Assembly (NCBI RefSeq): GCF_000412695.1
Contig: NC_021499.1
Span: forward strand, 3,844,001-3,908,000
Direction of reading: 5' to 3'
Source of the DNA: Pseudomonas resinovorans NBRC 106553
Lineage (GTDB): Bacteria; Pseudomonadota; Gammaproteobacteria; Pseudomonadales; Pseudomonadaceae
DNA: 64,000 nt
This document shows positions 34,973 to 43,479 of this stretch, piece after piece. Position 1 is the first letter of the stretch, and each line of letters starts with the position of its first letter. A program made the position numbers and the translations under genes. The notes beneath the pieces are model-generated. The model saw nothing but the letters and a program-made list of their open reading frames with translations. It ran no database searches and was not told where the DNA came from.

Positions 34973-36244
34973 CTACCAGAGCGCGATGTCGTAGGTGAAA
35001 TACAGGCGATTGTTGTCGCGGCCCCTGCTGTAGCTGGAGCGATAGGCGATGTTGCGCAGCTTCACGCCAAGCCCTTTGAGAGCCCCCTGCTGCACCACGT
35101 AGGCAAGGTCAATGTCCCGCTCCCACTCGTCGGCGTTCACCTCGCTGCCGCGCAATTCGGTCGTGCCATCCCGGCCTTTGAAATAGCGAACGCCCGCAGT
35201 CAGTCCAGGCACGCCGATGGCCGCAAAGTCGTAGGCATAACCGAGCATCCAGGTTTTCTCGTCTTCCTCGACGAACTTGCCGACCCCGGCATTGCTAAAG
35301 CTGTACACCGTGGCGCCGTTGACGAATGGCAGCCCGCCTTCGCCATTCAGTTGCTGGTAGCCTGCGCTTAAGGCATGGCCCTTCAGGTTGTAGGTCAGCA
35401 GGCCGCTGTACATGTCGTTGTCCAGCTCGCCATTGCGTGCCTCTCCCGCATCCTGGCTGTGGAAGTAGCGCAGGTCGGTGGTGAGGCTGCCTGGCCCCAG
35501 GGGCAGGCTGTGGACCAGGCCGATGAAGTGCTGCTGGTAGAACTCTTCCAGCTCGCCGTAGTAGTAGCTCAGGGTCAAGACCTTGCTGGGCTTGTAGTCG
35601 GCACCGGCGAACCAGAAGCCCTCACCGTCATCACCTGCGTAGCCATCGGCAGTGATCGAATGGTTGTCACTGGAGTCGCGCTGGCGGAACTCGTCGAAGT
35701 AACCACCTGTGAGGCTTAGGTCGGCGATATCGGTGCTGGTGACCTGGGTGCCCTCGAAGGTTTGCGGCAACAGACGCGCATCGTTGCGCACCAGCACCGG
35801 CAGCTTGGGCTGATGCGTGCCGTGCTTGAGCGTGGTACCGGCGAAGCGTGCCTTGGCGGTCAGGCCCAGGCTGGAAAATTCGTCCGCGGCCCGGCCGTCA
35901 TCATGCACGGGCAACAGTCCGGTGCCGGCCCGGCCGGCGCCGGAATCCAGCTTCATCCCCAGCAACCCGAGGGCATCCAGACCGAAGCCGAGACGGCCCG
36001 GGGTATAGCCGGATTGCACATCCAGCAGGAAACCCTGGGCCCATTCCTCCTTTTTCGACTGTGCGTTGGCGGCGGACTTGGCGGACATGCCCGTCTCGTC
36101 CTTGAAGTCATCGTTGAAGTAGATGTTGCGCAGTTGCAGGTTGGCTTTGCTGTCTTCGATGAAGCCGGCGGCCCCTGCGGCAGGTGTCAGGCAGGCGACT
36201 AGGCACGCCAGGGTGGAAGGCAGGGGCTTGGCGTTGGTATTCAT
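34973..36244 (-). CDS. OprD-family outer-membrane porin
   Basis: 423 residues from the ATG at 36244 ([20 protein letters not shown]), with a signal peptide ending near AGAAG. The start [20 protein letters not shown] and the following [30 protein letters not shown] pattern are OprD hallmarks; it ends in [10 protein letters not shown] with a C-terminal aromatic residue. Eighteen-stranded substrate-specific channel. Context with a CitMHS transporter and a PrpF-type isomerase points to a tricarboxylate such as citrate, tricarballylate or aconitate, as for OpdH. Upstream in-frame codons to 36424 are not used. Confidence 0.9.
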   Translation of the reverse strand: [423 protein letters not shown]

Positions 36245-36351
36245 GGTGTCTTCACCTTTTTGTTCTGGACGCACTCGGCCAGCGGGCGCGCAGGAACACA
36301 CCACGGGGCCAGATCTCAGGGGGCTTGCCCGACTTCGCCGGGCGAGGAAAC

Positions 36352-37656
36352 TCAGGCGAGCAGCGTGATGGCACCCGTCAGCAGGGCCAGCACGGTAATG
36401 ACGAGCGAGGTGAGGATCGCCCACTTGTAGGTGAAGCGCTGGAAGTCGCCGATGTCAGTATCGACCATGCCCACCAGCAGGAGTGTCGAAGCCACCAGCG
36501 GACTCATCAGGTGCACCGGCTGGCCGAGGATGGACGCGCGTGCGATTTCCACCGGATCGATGCCATAGGCTGCAGCGGCCTGGGCGAGGATGGGCACCAT
36601 ACCGAAGTAGTACGCGTCGTTGGAGAGCACGAAGGTCAGCGGCATGCTGGTGATGGCCACCACCAGCGGGAAGAAGCTGCCCCAGGAGGATGGGATCATC
36701 TCCACCAGGGAGTTGGCCAGGGAGTCCACCATCTTGGTGCCGGAGAAAATGCCGGCGAATACCCCGGCGGCGAACACCAGCAGCACCACGGTCATGGCAT
36801 TGCCCGAGTGGGCGAGGATGCGCTCCTTCTGCAGGTCCAGCTGCGGGTAGTTGATCATCAGCGCCACCACGAAGCCGAGCATGAACAGCACCGCCGCATT
36901 CATCAGCCCCATCACCAATGCCACCATCACCGCAATCACCAGCAGCAGGTTGAGCCAGATGAGCTTCGGCCGCTTGTTCGGGTTATCGGCAAGAATGGCC
37001 TTGATGTAACAGTCGTCGCCTCCGGTTTTCAGGTGGGTGTTGCCGATCCGCTTCAGCTCTTTGCGGCCGAGGATGTACCCGGTGAACACCACCCAGAGGG
37101 CGCCGCCTACCATGGTCGGCAGCATGGGGATGAAGTACTCGCTGGCGTCCAGCCCGAGCACGGCGATGGCTCGAGTGGCCGGACCGCCCCAGGGGCTCAT
37201 GCCACTCATGATGCTCAGCGATAGCATGGATATGCACGCGAGGATCAGCGGGTTCATACCGATGCGCTTGTATAGCGGCAGCATGGCGGCCACGGTGATC
37301 ATGTAGGTGGTGGTGCCATCACCATCCAGCGCCACCAGCAACGACAACACAGCGGTGCCCATGGCGATCTTCACTGGGTTGCCGTTGACGGTCTGCAAGA
37401 TGCGGCGAATCAGAGGGTCGAACAGCCCGGAGTCGATCATGATGCCGAAGAAGAGGATGGCGAAAAGCAATAGCGCTGCCGAAGGCGCCACCGTCTTAAG
37501 GCCGTCGAGCATCATCTTGCCGAGCTCGGGCGCGAAGCCGCCGACCAATGCGAAGACGATGGGTACCACAGTCAGGGCCACGACCGGAGACAGGCGTTTG
37601 GTCATGATCAGGTAGGTGAACACGACCACCATGGACAAACCGAGCAAAGAAAGCAT
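36352..37656 (-). CDS. CitMHS-family tricarboxylate transporter
   Basis: 434 residues, about twelve membrane segments. LDGDGTTTYMITVAAMLPLYKRIGMNP and SGMSPWGGPATRAIAVLG are the conserved family segments; the C-terminal LGQPVHLMSPLVASTLLLVG completes them. CitMHS proteins import metal-citrate complexes or related tricarboxylates with protons. Lies between the porin (107 bp downstream) and the PrpF gene (233 bp upstream). A decayed copy of its C-terminus lies at 33832-33990. Confidence 0.92.
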   Translation of the reverse strand: MLSLLGLSMVVVFTYLIMTKRLSPVVALTVVPIVFALVGGFAPELGKMMLDGLKTVAPSAALLLFAILFFGIMIDSGLFDPLIRRILQTVNGNPVKIAMGTAVLSLLVALDGDGTTTYMITVAAMLPLYKRIGMNPLILACISMLSLSIMSGMSPWGGPATRAIAVLGLDASEYFIPMLPTMVGGALWVVFTGYILGRKELKRIGNTHLKTGGDDCYIKAILADNPNKRPKLIWLNLLLVIAVMVALVMGLMNAAVLFMLGFVVALMINYPQLDLQKERILAHSGNAMTVVLLVFAAGVFAGIFSGTKMVDSLANSLVEMIPSSWGSFFPLVVAITSMPLTFVLSNDAYYFGMVPILAQAAAAYGIDPVEIARASILGQPVHLMSPLVASTLLLVGMVDTDIGDFQRFTYKWAILTSLVITVLALLTGAITLLA

Positions 37657-37889
37657 GGCGTTGGACTCTTGTAATTATGGGTTCCAGCTCCATGCGAGAC
37701 GCGCGGACCGCCCCACATGAAGCCGCTAATCGCCAGGGCACGCAAGCGCCCCGGCCATCCTCACGACGAACGTGGAAGACCGGTAGCGGTGCGGAAAGGA
37801 TGCAGGCAACGCGAAATGGAAATGTTCATTTTGTTTACCCGTCTTGTGATTGTTGTCGGGGCGCAACGAGACGCGAGACAGCGGTCAGG

Positions 37890-38990
37890 TCAGTGGAGTG
37901 CTTCCGGCATGCGGTAATAGAGACGTCCATCCATGATCTTGCGGGCGGTACGGATCAGCGAGACCCGGGCGATATCCATCGGGTTGCCATCACGCAACTC
38001 GACTCGCAGGTCCAGATGACCTGACGGGTGCTCGATACGTATGGACGCGAGGGGTTTGCCAGCGTCTACGCGACGGGTTTCCACGGCGAGGCGATGGGCC
38101 ACGCTGCCGGGAACATTCACTGCGGCGCCAAGTGCGATCGCGCCGGTTACGGCAAGCGCCTTATGGCAGCGCTGCGGTACGAAGTAGCGCGCACACAGCG
38201 TTCCGTCTTCGCCAACCGCTGGCGACAGCAGAATGGGTTTTGGCAGGACCGACTGGCTGACATCTCCCATGCCCATGCGGCGGCCTGCTTCACAACGAAT
38301 GCGCTCAAGACGCTCAAGCATTGCGCTGTTGGCATCCAGTGCAGCCGGATCGGCGTGACCATCCACACCCAGGTCGCTTGCACGAATCATCACCGTCGGG
38401 GTCGCGGCATCCAGGCAGGTGACGTCGACGCCCTCGATCTGCTCGATAGCATGACCCGTAGGAAGCAGGGCCCCGGTCTTGGCACCAGCGACGTCCAGGA
38501 AGCTGAGACGAATACCCGCTGCAGAACCTGGAACGCCACTGATACTGGTATCGCCTTCGTATTCCACGCGACCACGCGGAGTAGGTACGAAACACTCAAT
38601 GATGCGCTGAGTGTTGACGTTGAACACTCGCACTCGCGTCTCGCCGTAGGTGGGCGCCACAAGGCCGGTCTCGATCGCGAATGGGCCAACGGCCGAGAGC
38701 ATGTTGCCGCAGTTGGGCGTGAAATCTACCCGGCGCTCGGTCACGTCCACTTGGGCGAACAGGTAGTCCACATCTGCGTCCGGGCGACTGGAGCGTCCAA
38801 CGATGGCCACTTTGCTGGTAAGGGAGTTACCGCCGCCAATGCCGTCCACCTGAAGCGGATGGCCGGAGCCCATCAAATCGAGTAAGACCTGGGCACGCGC
38901 TTCCTGCGAATCAGGCAGATCAGTCATGTGGATGAAGGGGCCGCGCGAAGTGCCGCCACGCATAATCATGCAAGGGATGCTGTTCATCAT
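37890..38990 (-). CDS. PrpF/GalD-family isomerase (4-oxalomesaconate tautomerase-like)
   Basis: 366 residues. IPCMIMRGGTSRGPFI at the start, then LDLMGSGHPLQVDGIGGGNSLTSKVAIV and VDFTPNCGNMLSAVGPFAIE, which are PrpF motifs; the Cys of NCGN is one of the two racemase-like catalytic positions. PrpF isomerises aconitates; GalD tautomerises 4-oxalomesaconate. Placed with a tricarboxylate porin, transporter and a divergent LysR, so aconitate or tricarballylate metabolism fits best. Which tautomer is used is not decided by sequence reading. Confidence 0.85.
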   Translation of the reverse strand: MMNSIPCMIMRGGTSRGPFIHMTDLPDSQEARAQVLLDLMGSGHPLQVDGIGGGNSLTSKVAIVGRSSRPDADVDYLFAQVDVTERRVDFTPNCGNMLSAVGPFAIETGLVAPTYGETRVRVFNVNTQRIIECFVPTPRGRVEYEGDTSISGVPGSAAGIRLSFLDVAGAKTGALLPTGHAIEQIEGVDVTCLDAATPTVMIRASDLGVDGHADPAALDANSAMLERLERIRCEAGRRMGMGDVSQSVLPKPILLSPAVGEDGTLCARYFVPQRCHKALAVTGAIALGAAVNVPGSVAHRLAVETRRVDAGKPLASIRIEHPSGHLDLRVELRDGNPMDIARVSLIRTARKIMDGRLYYRMPEALH

Positions 38991-39125
38991 CTTGGTTTAA
39001 TCCGTGACCGTTCCAACGATGGCTACAGCTTGTCAGCGCCCTTTTGATGCTTCAAATGCAAAGATCAACGGCAATTGATAGGATACAAGCATTAATGTGC
39101 AAATCAGAACCATAGAGGCACTTTC

Positions 39126-40019
39126 ATGCATAGAATAGAATTCCTCGACCTCGCAGCTTTTGTGCGAGTGGCTGAATCACAGTCCTTTCAGGAAGCCGCC
39201 CAGGCACTCCATCTATCCCAGCCGGCGCTGTCTCGCCGCCTTCAGAAACTGGAAGAAACCCTTGGAGCCAAGCTCCTGGAGCGCACCACGCGGCGCACCT
39301 GGCTGACCGAAATAGGCAAGGAATACCTGCCCCGGGCTCGACGGATGCTGGAAGACTACGAGTCCTCGATACAGGGCATACGTGAGCTCAAGACACACCA
39401 GAAAGGTACCGTGACGATCGCGTGCATCCCGACCGCGGCGTTCTACTTCCTGCCCAGCGTGATACGGGTGTTCAACGAGGCCTACCCGGGCATACGCATC
39501 CGAATACTTGATGTCAGCGCCAATGAAGGTCTGGAGCGCGTGGTGAGCGGAGACGCGGACTTCGGCATCAACATGATCAGCGCCCAACACCCTGACGTCA
39601 GCTTCACACCGCTGCTTCGTGACCCTTTCGTACTGGCGATGCGAAGCGACCATCCTTTGGCAGCGCTGACTGAAGTGAACTGGCAAGATCTCCAGAACGT
39701 ACGCCTGATCACTGTGAGTCGAGACAGCGGCAACCGCATGCTGCTGGACAGCGCCCTCTCAGGCCATGGGATCCGCCTCAACGGCTTTTACGAAGTGCAG
39801 CATCTATCCACCTCGCTGGGCCTGGTCGAATGCGGCCTTGGTGTAGCGATTTTGCCGCGGATGGCCATGCCTGATGCCGAACATGAAAACCTCTGCTCCA
39901 GGGAGTTACCTCCCCCTCATATCGAACGCACCATCGGGCTGGTGCGTCGAGACGGCGAGCCCCTATCGAGCACAGCAGAACTCTTCATTGAGATGCTGCT
40001 CAAGCGATGGCGTGAATAG
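39126..40019 (+). CDS. LysR-family transcriptional regulator
   Basis: 297 residues. MHRIEFLDLAAFVRVAESQSFQEAAQALHLSQPALSRRLQKLEE is a standard LysR helix-turn-helix. Divergent from the PrpF gene over 135 bp that contain an 8-bp palindrome CATTAATG (39090-39097) and TTGAT/ATCAA half-sites. Likely regulates the isomerase-transporter-porin genes in response to the tricarboxylate. Confidence 0.9.
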   Translation: MHRIEFLDLAAFVRVAESQSFQEAAQALHLSQPALSRRLQKLEETLGAKLLERTTRRTWLTEIGKEYLPRARRMLEDYESSIQGIRELKTHQKGTVTIACIPTAAFYFLPSVIRVFNEAYPGIRIRILDVSANEGLERVVSGDADFGINMISAQHPDVSFTPLLRDPFVLAMRSDHPLAALTEVNWQDLQNVRLITVSRDSGNRMLLDSALSGHGIRLNGFYEVQHLSTSLGLVECGLGVAILPRMAMPDAEHENLCSRELPPPHIERTIGLVRRDGEPLSSTAELFIEMLLKRWRE

Positions 40020-40413
40020 GCCTTCAACGCGCCTACCTTGTATTTGTGGAAGGTAATTGTCCATACGGCCACTGCAGGTGGTAGCCCGTCGCTGTACTGA
40101 TTCGGCCTGATTTAGTTGTAGCGCTGTATCAGGCAATGACTGATGCACCTGGGCCGCCAGGTAGCCGGTCGCTGGAATCCACTCCGACTTCGGGTTGCGG
40201 AACAGGTGCTCCACAAGACTTCGTGGATGAGCGGGCAGCAAATACCTGTCTCTCGATCAGGTATCCGCCCAGGTCACTTTCGACGCAAGCACGTACCGGC
40301 TTGCGGAATCCTTATTGCGCTTGCCACGCCATTGAGCGGAAACAAGGATGCTCGCCGACAGAATGAGGGTGCGCTAAGGTGCGCGACTCACCTAGCAGAC
40401 TGTCGAAAGCCCT
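40020..40413. other. intergenic region without recognised gene
   Basis: 394 bp between the LysR gene and hbcR. A minus-strand frame (39963-40241) reads PRSLVEHLFRNPKSEWIPA in part, which looks protein-like but has no ribosome-binding site and no family match I recognise. Possibly a decayed gene. The hbcR promoter should lie in the last 100 bp. Confidence 0.35.
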
Positions 40414-41838
40414 ATGAGCGACAACCACTCCCTCTCGGACTATCAAAGCGTTCGCCAACTGGCGATCCGCTCGCTGTTCGAAATCTTCGAGCAGTTCAGC
40501 GAAGGCACGGTGATTGTCGACCGCGATGCGCGCATCGTCTGGATCAATCAGCGCTATGCCCAGCGCTTTGGTCTGGATGACGCCGAGCAGGCCATCGGCC
40601 GGCCGGTGGAGCAGATAATCCCCGGCAGCCTGATGCGCGAGGTGGTCAGCAGCGGCCGGCCGATCCTGCTGGACATCCTAGACATGGCCAAGGATCCGCT
40701 GGTGGTGATGCGCGTGCCGATCCGAGACGACGCCGGCGCGGTAATCGGCGGCATCGGCTTCGCCCTGTTCGACGAACTGCGCACACTCTCGCCGCTGCTG
40801 ACCCGCTACCAGCGCATGCAGGCGGAGCTGGCTTCGACTCGTTCACTGCTGCAGGCGCGCCAGGCGAAATACAGCTTCGGCCACTTCATCGGCACCAGCC
40901 CGGGTAGTCTGGAAGTCAAACGCCGCGCCCGGCGTGGGGCGGCCAGCGAGGCGCCGGTGCTGCTTCTGGGCGAGACCGGTACCGGCAAGGAACTGCTGGC
41001 CCACGCCATCCATGCGTCGTCGCCGCGTGCCGACAAACCCTTCGTCAGCATCAACGCCGCAGCGATTCCGGAATCCCTGCTGGAGGCGGAGTTCTTCGGC
41101 ACCGCGCCGGGCGCGTTCACCGGCGCCGACCGCAAGGGCCGCCCTGGCAAGCTGCAGATCGCCCAGGGCGGAACCCTGTTCCTCGACGAGATCGGCGACA
41201 TGCCGCTCGCCCTGCAGAGCAAGCTGCTGCGCGTGCTGCAGGAAAAAGAGTTCGAACCAGTGGGGTCCAACGAGGTGCTACGCAGCGACATCCGCCTGAT
41301 CGCCGCGACCTCTATCGACCTCAATGCCGCCGTGCGCGAAGGGCGTTTCCGCGCCGACCTGTTCTACCGCATCAACGTCCTGCCCATCGAGATTCCGCCG
41401 CTACGCAAGCGCCTGGATGACCTGCCGGCGCTGTGCGAAGCCATACTCGACGGCCTGCGCGACGACCATCAGACGCTCTACGAACTGGACGCCGACGGTC
41501 TGGCCCTGCTGGCCCAGCACGCCTGGCCCGGCAATGTTCGCGAGCTGCGTAATCTGCTGGAACGTACTGTGCTGCTCGGCGACCGCCCGCAAATCGACGC
41601 CGCCGCGCTGCACTCGGCCCTCGGCACGCTGCAACCGCTGCCGGCGGCGACGAGTGCGCCCTCCGTCACCCTTGCGGCCGGTCAGGACTTCTACGCCGCG
41701 CGTGAGGAGTTCGAACGTCAGTTGATCCGCAGCGTGCTCGCCGAACAGGCCGGCAATGTCGATGCGGCTGCACGGCGCCTGGGGCTGGGCCGTTCGACGT
41801 TGTACAAGAAAATGGCCGCGCTGGGCCTTTCGTCTTGA
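40414..41838 (+). CDS. hbcR: sigma-54-dependent transcriptional activator, HbcR-like
   Basis: 474 residues. N-terminal PAS-like sensor (about 20-125), AAA+ domain with Walker A GETGTGKE (186-193), the sigma-54-contacting loop GAFTGA (233-238), Walker B TLFLDEIGD (254-262), and a Fis-type helix-turn-helix at the end (NVDAAARRLGLGRSTLYKKM). In P. aeruginosa HbcR activates the bdhA/GntP-permease genes for 3-hydroxybutyrate use; the same two genes lie downstream here. Inverted repeats and a -24/-12 promoter follow its stop codon. The symbol rests on domain layout plus context. Confidence 0.85.
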   Translation: MSDNHSLSDYQSVRQLAIRSLFEIFEQFSEGTVIVDRDARIVWINQRYAQRFGLDDAEQAIGRPVEQIIPGSLMREVVSSGRPILLDILDMAKDPLVVMRVPIRDDAGAVIGGIGFALFDELRTLSPLLTRYQRMQAELASTRSLLQARQAKYSFGHFIGTSPGSLEVKRRARRGAASEAPVLLLGETGTGKELLAHAIHASSPRADKPFVSINAAAIPESLLEAEFFGTAPGAFTGADRKGRPGKLQIAQGGTLFLDEIGDMPLALQSKLLRVLQEKEFEPVGSNEVLRSDIRLIAATSIDLNAAVREGRFRADLFYRINVLPIEIPPLRKRLDDLPALCEAILDGLRDDHQTLYELDADGLALLAQHAWPGNVRELRNLLERTVLLGDRPQIDAAALHSALGTLQPLPAATSAPSVTLAAGQDFYAAREEFERQLIRSVLAEQAGNVDAAARRLGLGRSTLYKKMAALGLSS

Positions 41839-41842
41839 ATTA

Positions 41843-41865
41843 GAGACAAGTCTCAAACTAGAGAC
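41843..41865. promoter_or_regulatory. enhancer (UAS) repeats for the sigma-54 activator
   Basis: Three GAGAC half-sites: GAGAC-AA-GTCTC, and GTCTC-N6-GAGAC sharing the middle arm. Placed about 150 bp upstream of the -24/-12 promoter at 41999-42014, the usual distance for an upstream activator site. Confidence 0.75.
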
Positions 41866-41998
41866 AGCTAAGACTTCCATATAATGGCGGGCCTCCTAGA
41901 GGTGCCAGCGCGCAAATCGTCTCAGCTTGGAGAATTACTTGGCACCCCAAGACTTTCGAATCAAAAAATAATACTTAAAAATCAAATAGTTACATCAT

Positions 41999-42014
41999 TG
42001 GCACGATCCTGGCT
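41999..42014 (+). promoter_or_regulatory. sigma-54 promoter of the 3-hydroxybutyrate operon
   Basis: TGGCAC-N5-TGGCT: the essential GG (42000-42001) and GC (42012-42013) are separated by exactly 10 bp. Transcription would begin near 42025, 120 bp before the OprD-family gene. Confidence 0.75.
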
Positions 42015-42145
42015 ATGTCGTCCGTCGCGGCCCTGTCCGCATAGCCGACATAACAACAATCAACGCAGCCCGATCGCGAATTCCACCCCACGGGACCCAC
42101 GGCACGTCCTGTTTCGCACTCGGCCTGGCGCCAGGAGATCTTCCG

Positions 42146-43414
42146 ATGAGCCGCTCCACGCTCAAGCATGCCGTCGTTATTGCCACGCTGGGCACCAGCC
42201 TCAGCCTATCGCCCCAGGTCTTCGCCGAGTTCCTCGCTAACAGCAAGGCCAGCATCGAGCTCCGCAACTTCTACTTCAACCGCGACTTCCGCCAGGACGA
42301 AGCCGCCCAGAGCAAGGCGGAGGAATGGGCCCAGGGTTTTCTGCTGCGCTATGAATCCGGCTACACCGAAGGCCCCGTGGGATTGGGCGTGGACGCTCTT
42401 GGTCTGCTGGGCGTGAAGCTGGACTCCAGCCCGGACCGCACCGGCACGGGCCTGCTGAAATCGGACCGCGAAAAACCCAACCGCGCCCAGGACGAATACG
42501 GCGAACTCGGCCTGACCGCCAAGCTGCGCGCTTCGCATAGCACCCTCAAGGTCGGCACCCTGCAGCCCAAGCTGCCGGTGGCGCTGTACAACGACAGTCG
42601 CCTGCTGCCGCAGACGTTCCGTGGCGCCTGGGTGAATTCGGCCGAAGTGGACAACCTCAGCCTCGACCTCGGCCGTTTCGACCGCATCAACCTGCGCAAC
42701 TCTTCCGATAACGAAGAGATGGCTGTGTTCAACGGCGGCAACCGCAACATCGTGCTGGGCCGGACGAAGACCAGCGACCAGTTCGGCTTCGCCGGCGCGA
42801 CCTACAAGTGGTCGCCCACCCTCAGCACCGCGTACCACTACGGTGGCCTCGACGGTGTGTACAAGCAGCACTACCTGACCCTGAACCACCTGCTGCCAAT
42901 CGCCGAAGGACAATCACTGAAGAGCGATATCCGCTGGGCGCACAGCACCGACGACGGCGGCAGCAATGTGAATAACGATGCCTTCGGTGCGCTGTTCACC
43001 TATGCCCTTGGCGGCCACTCGTTCGGCCTGGGCTACCAGCGCATGAGCGGCGACACCGGCTTCGCCAACATCAACGGCACCGATGCCTACCTGGTTAACC
43101 TGGTGCAGATCAACGACTTCGGCAACGAGGACGAGCGCTCCTGGCAAGCACGCTACGACTACAACTTCGCCGCGCTCGGAGTCCCTGGACTGACCTTCAT
43201 GACCCGCTATTTGTCCGGCGACAACGTCGATCTGCGCGGTGCGGCCGGCGAAGGCAAGGAATGGGAACGCAACACCGACATCGCTTATGTAGTGCAGAGC
43301 GGTCCGTTGAAGAACCTTGGCCTCAAATGGCGCAACGCGACCGCGCGGAGCAACTTCGGCAGCGACCTCGACGAGAATCGGCTGATCCTCAGCTACGTAC
43401 TACCGCTCTGGTAA
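42146..43414 (+). CDS. OprD-family outer-membrane porin
   Basis: 422 residues with a signal peptide ([20 protein letters not shown], cleavage near VFAEF). [20 protein letters not shown] and [34 protein letters not shown] are OprD hallmarks; the last residues [12 protein letters not shown] fit barrel insertion. First gene of the sigma-54 operon; probably the outer-membrane entry for 3-hydroxybutyrate or short oligomers. P. aeruginosa's bdhA locus lacks an adjacent porin as far as I recall, so this is a local addition. Confidence 0.9.
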   Translation: [422 protein letters not shown]

Positions 43415-43439
43415 GCCCTCGCCAAAACAACAAGAACCA

Positions 43440-43460
43440 CGCGCGGTAACCAGCCGCGCG
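43440..43460 (+). promoter_or_regulatory. intercistronic hairpin
   Basis: CGCGCGG / CCGCGCG arms with a 7-nt spacer between the porin and permease genes, 6 bp before the permease ribosome-binding site. Probably an mRNA-processing or stabilising stem that lowers expression of the distal genes. Confidence 0.55.
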
Positions 43461-43479
43461 CTAAATGGAGATTCATTCG

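Noticed and set aside
39963..40241. Minus-strand 92-codon frame near the LysR gene end
   Set aside because: No ribosome-binding site and no recognised family; kept only as an intergenic remark.
41941..41957. Second sigma-54 promoter (TTGGCACCCCAAGAC)
   Set aside because: GG is followed after 10 bp by CT rather than GC; the site at 41999-42014 fits better.
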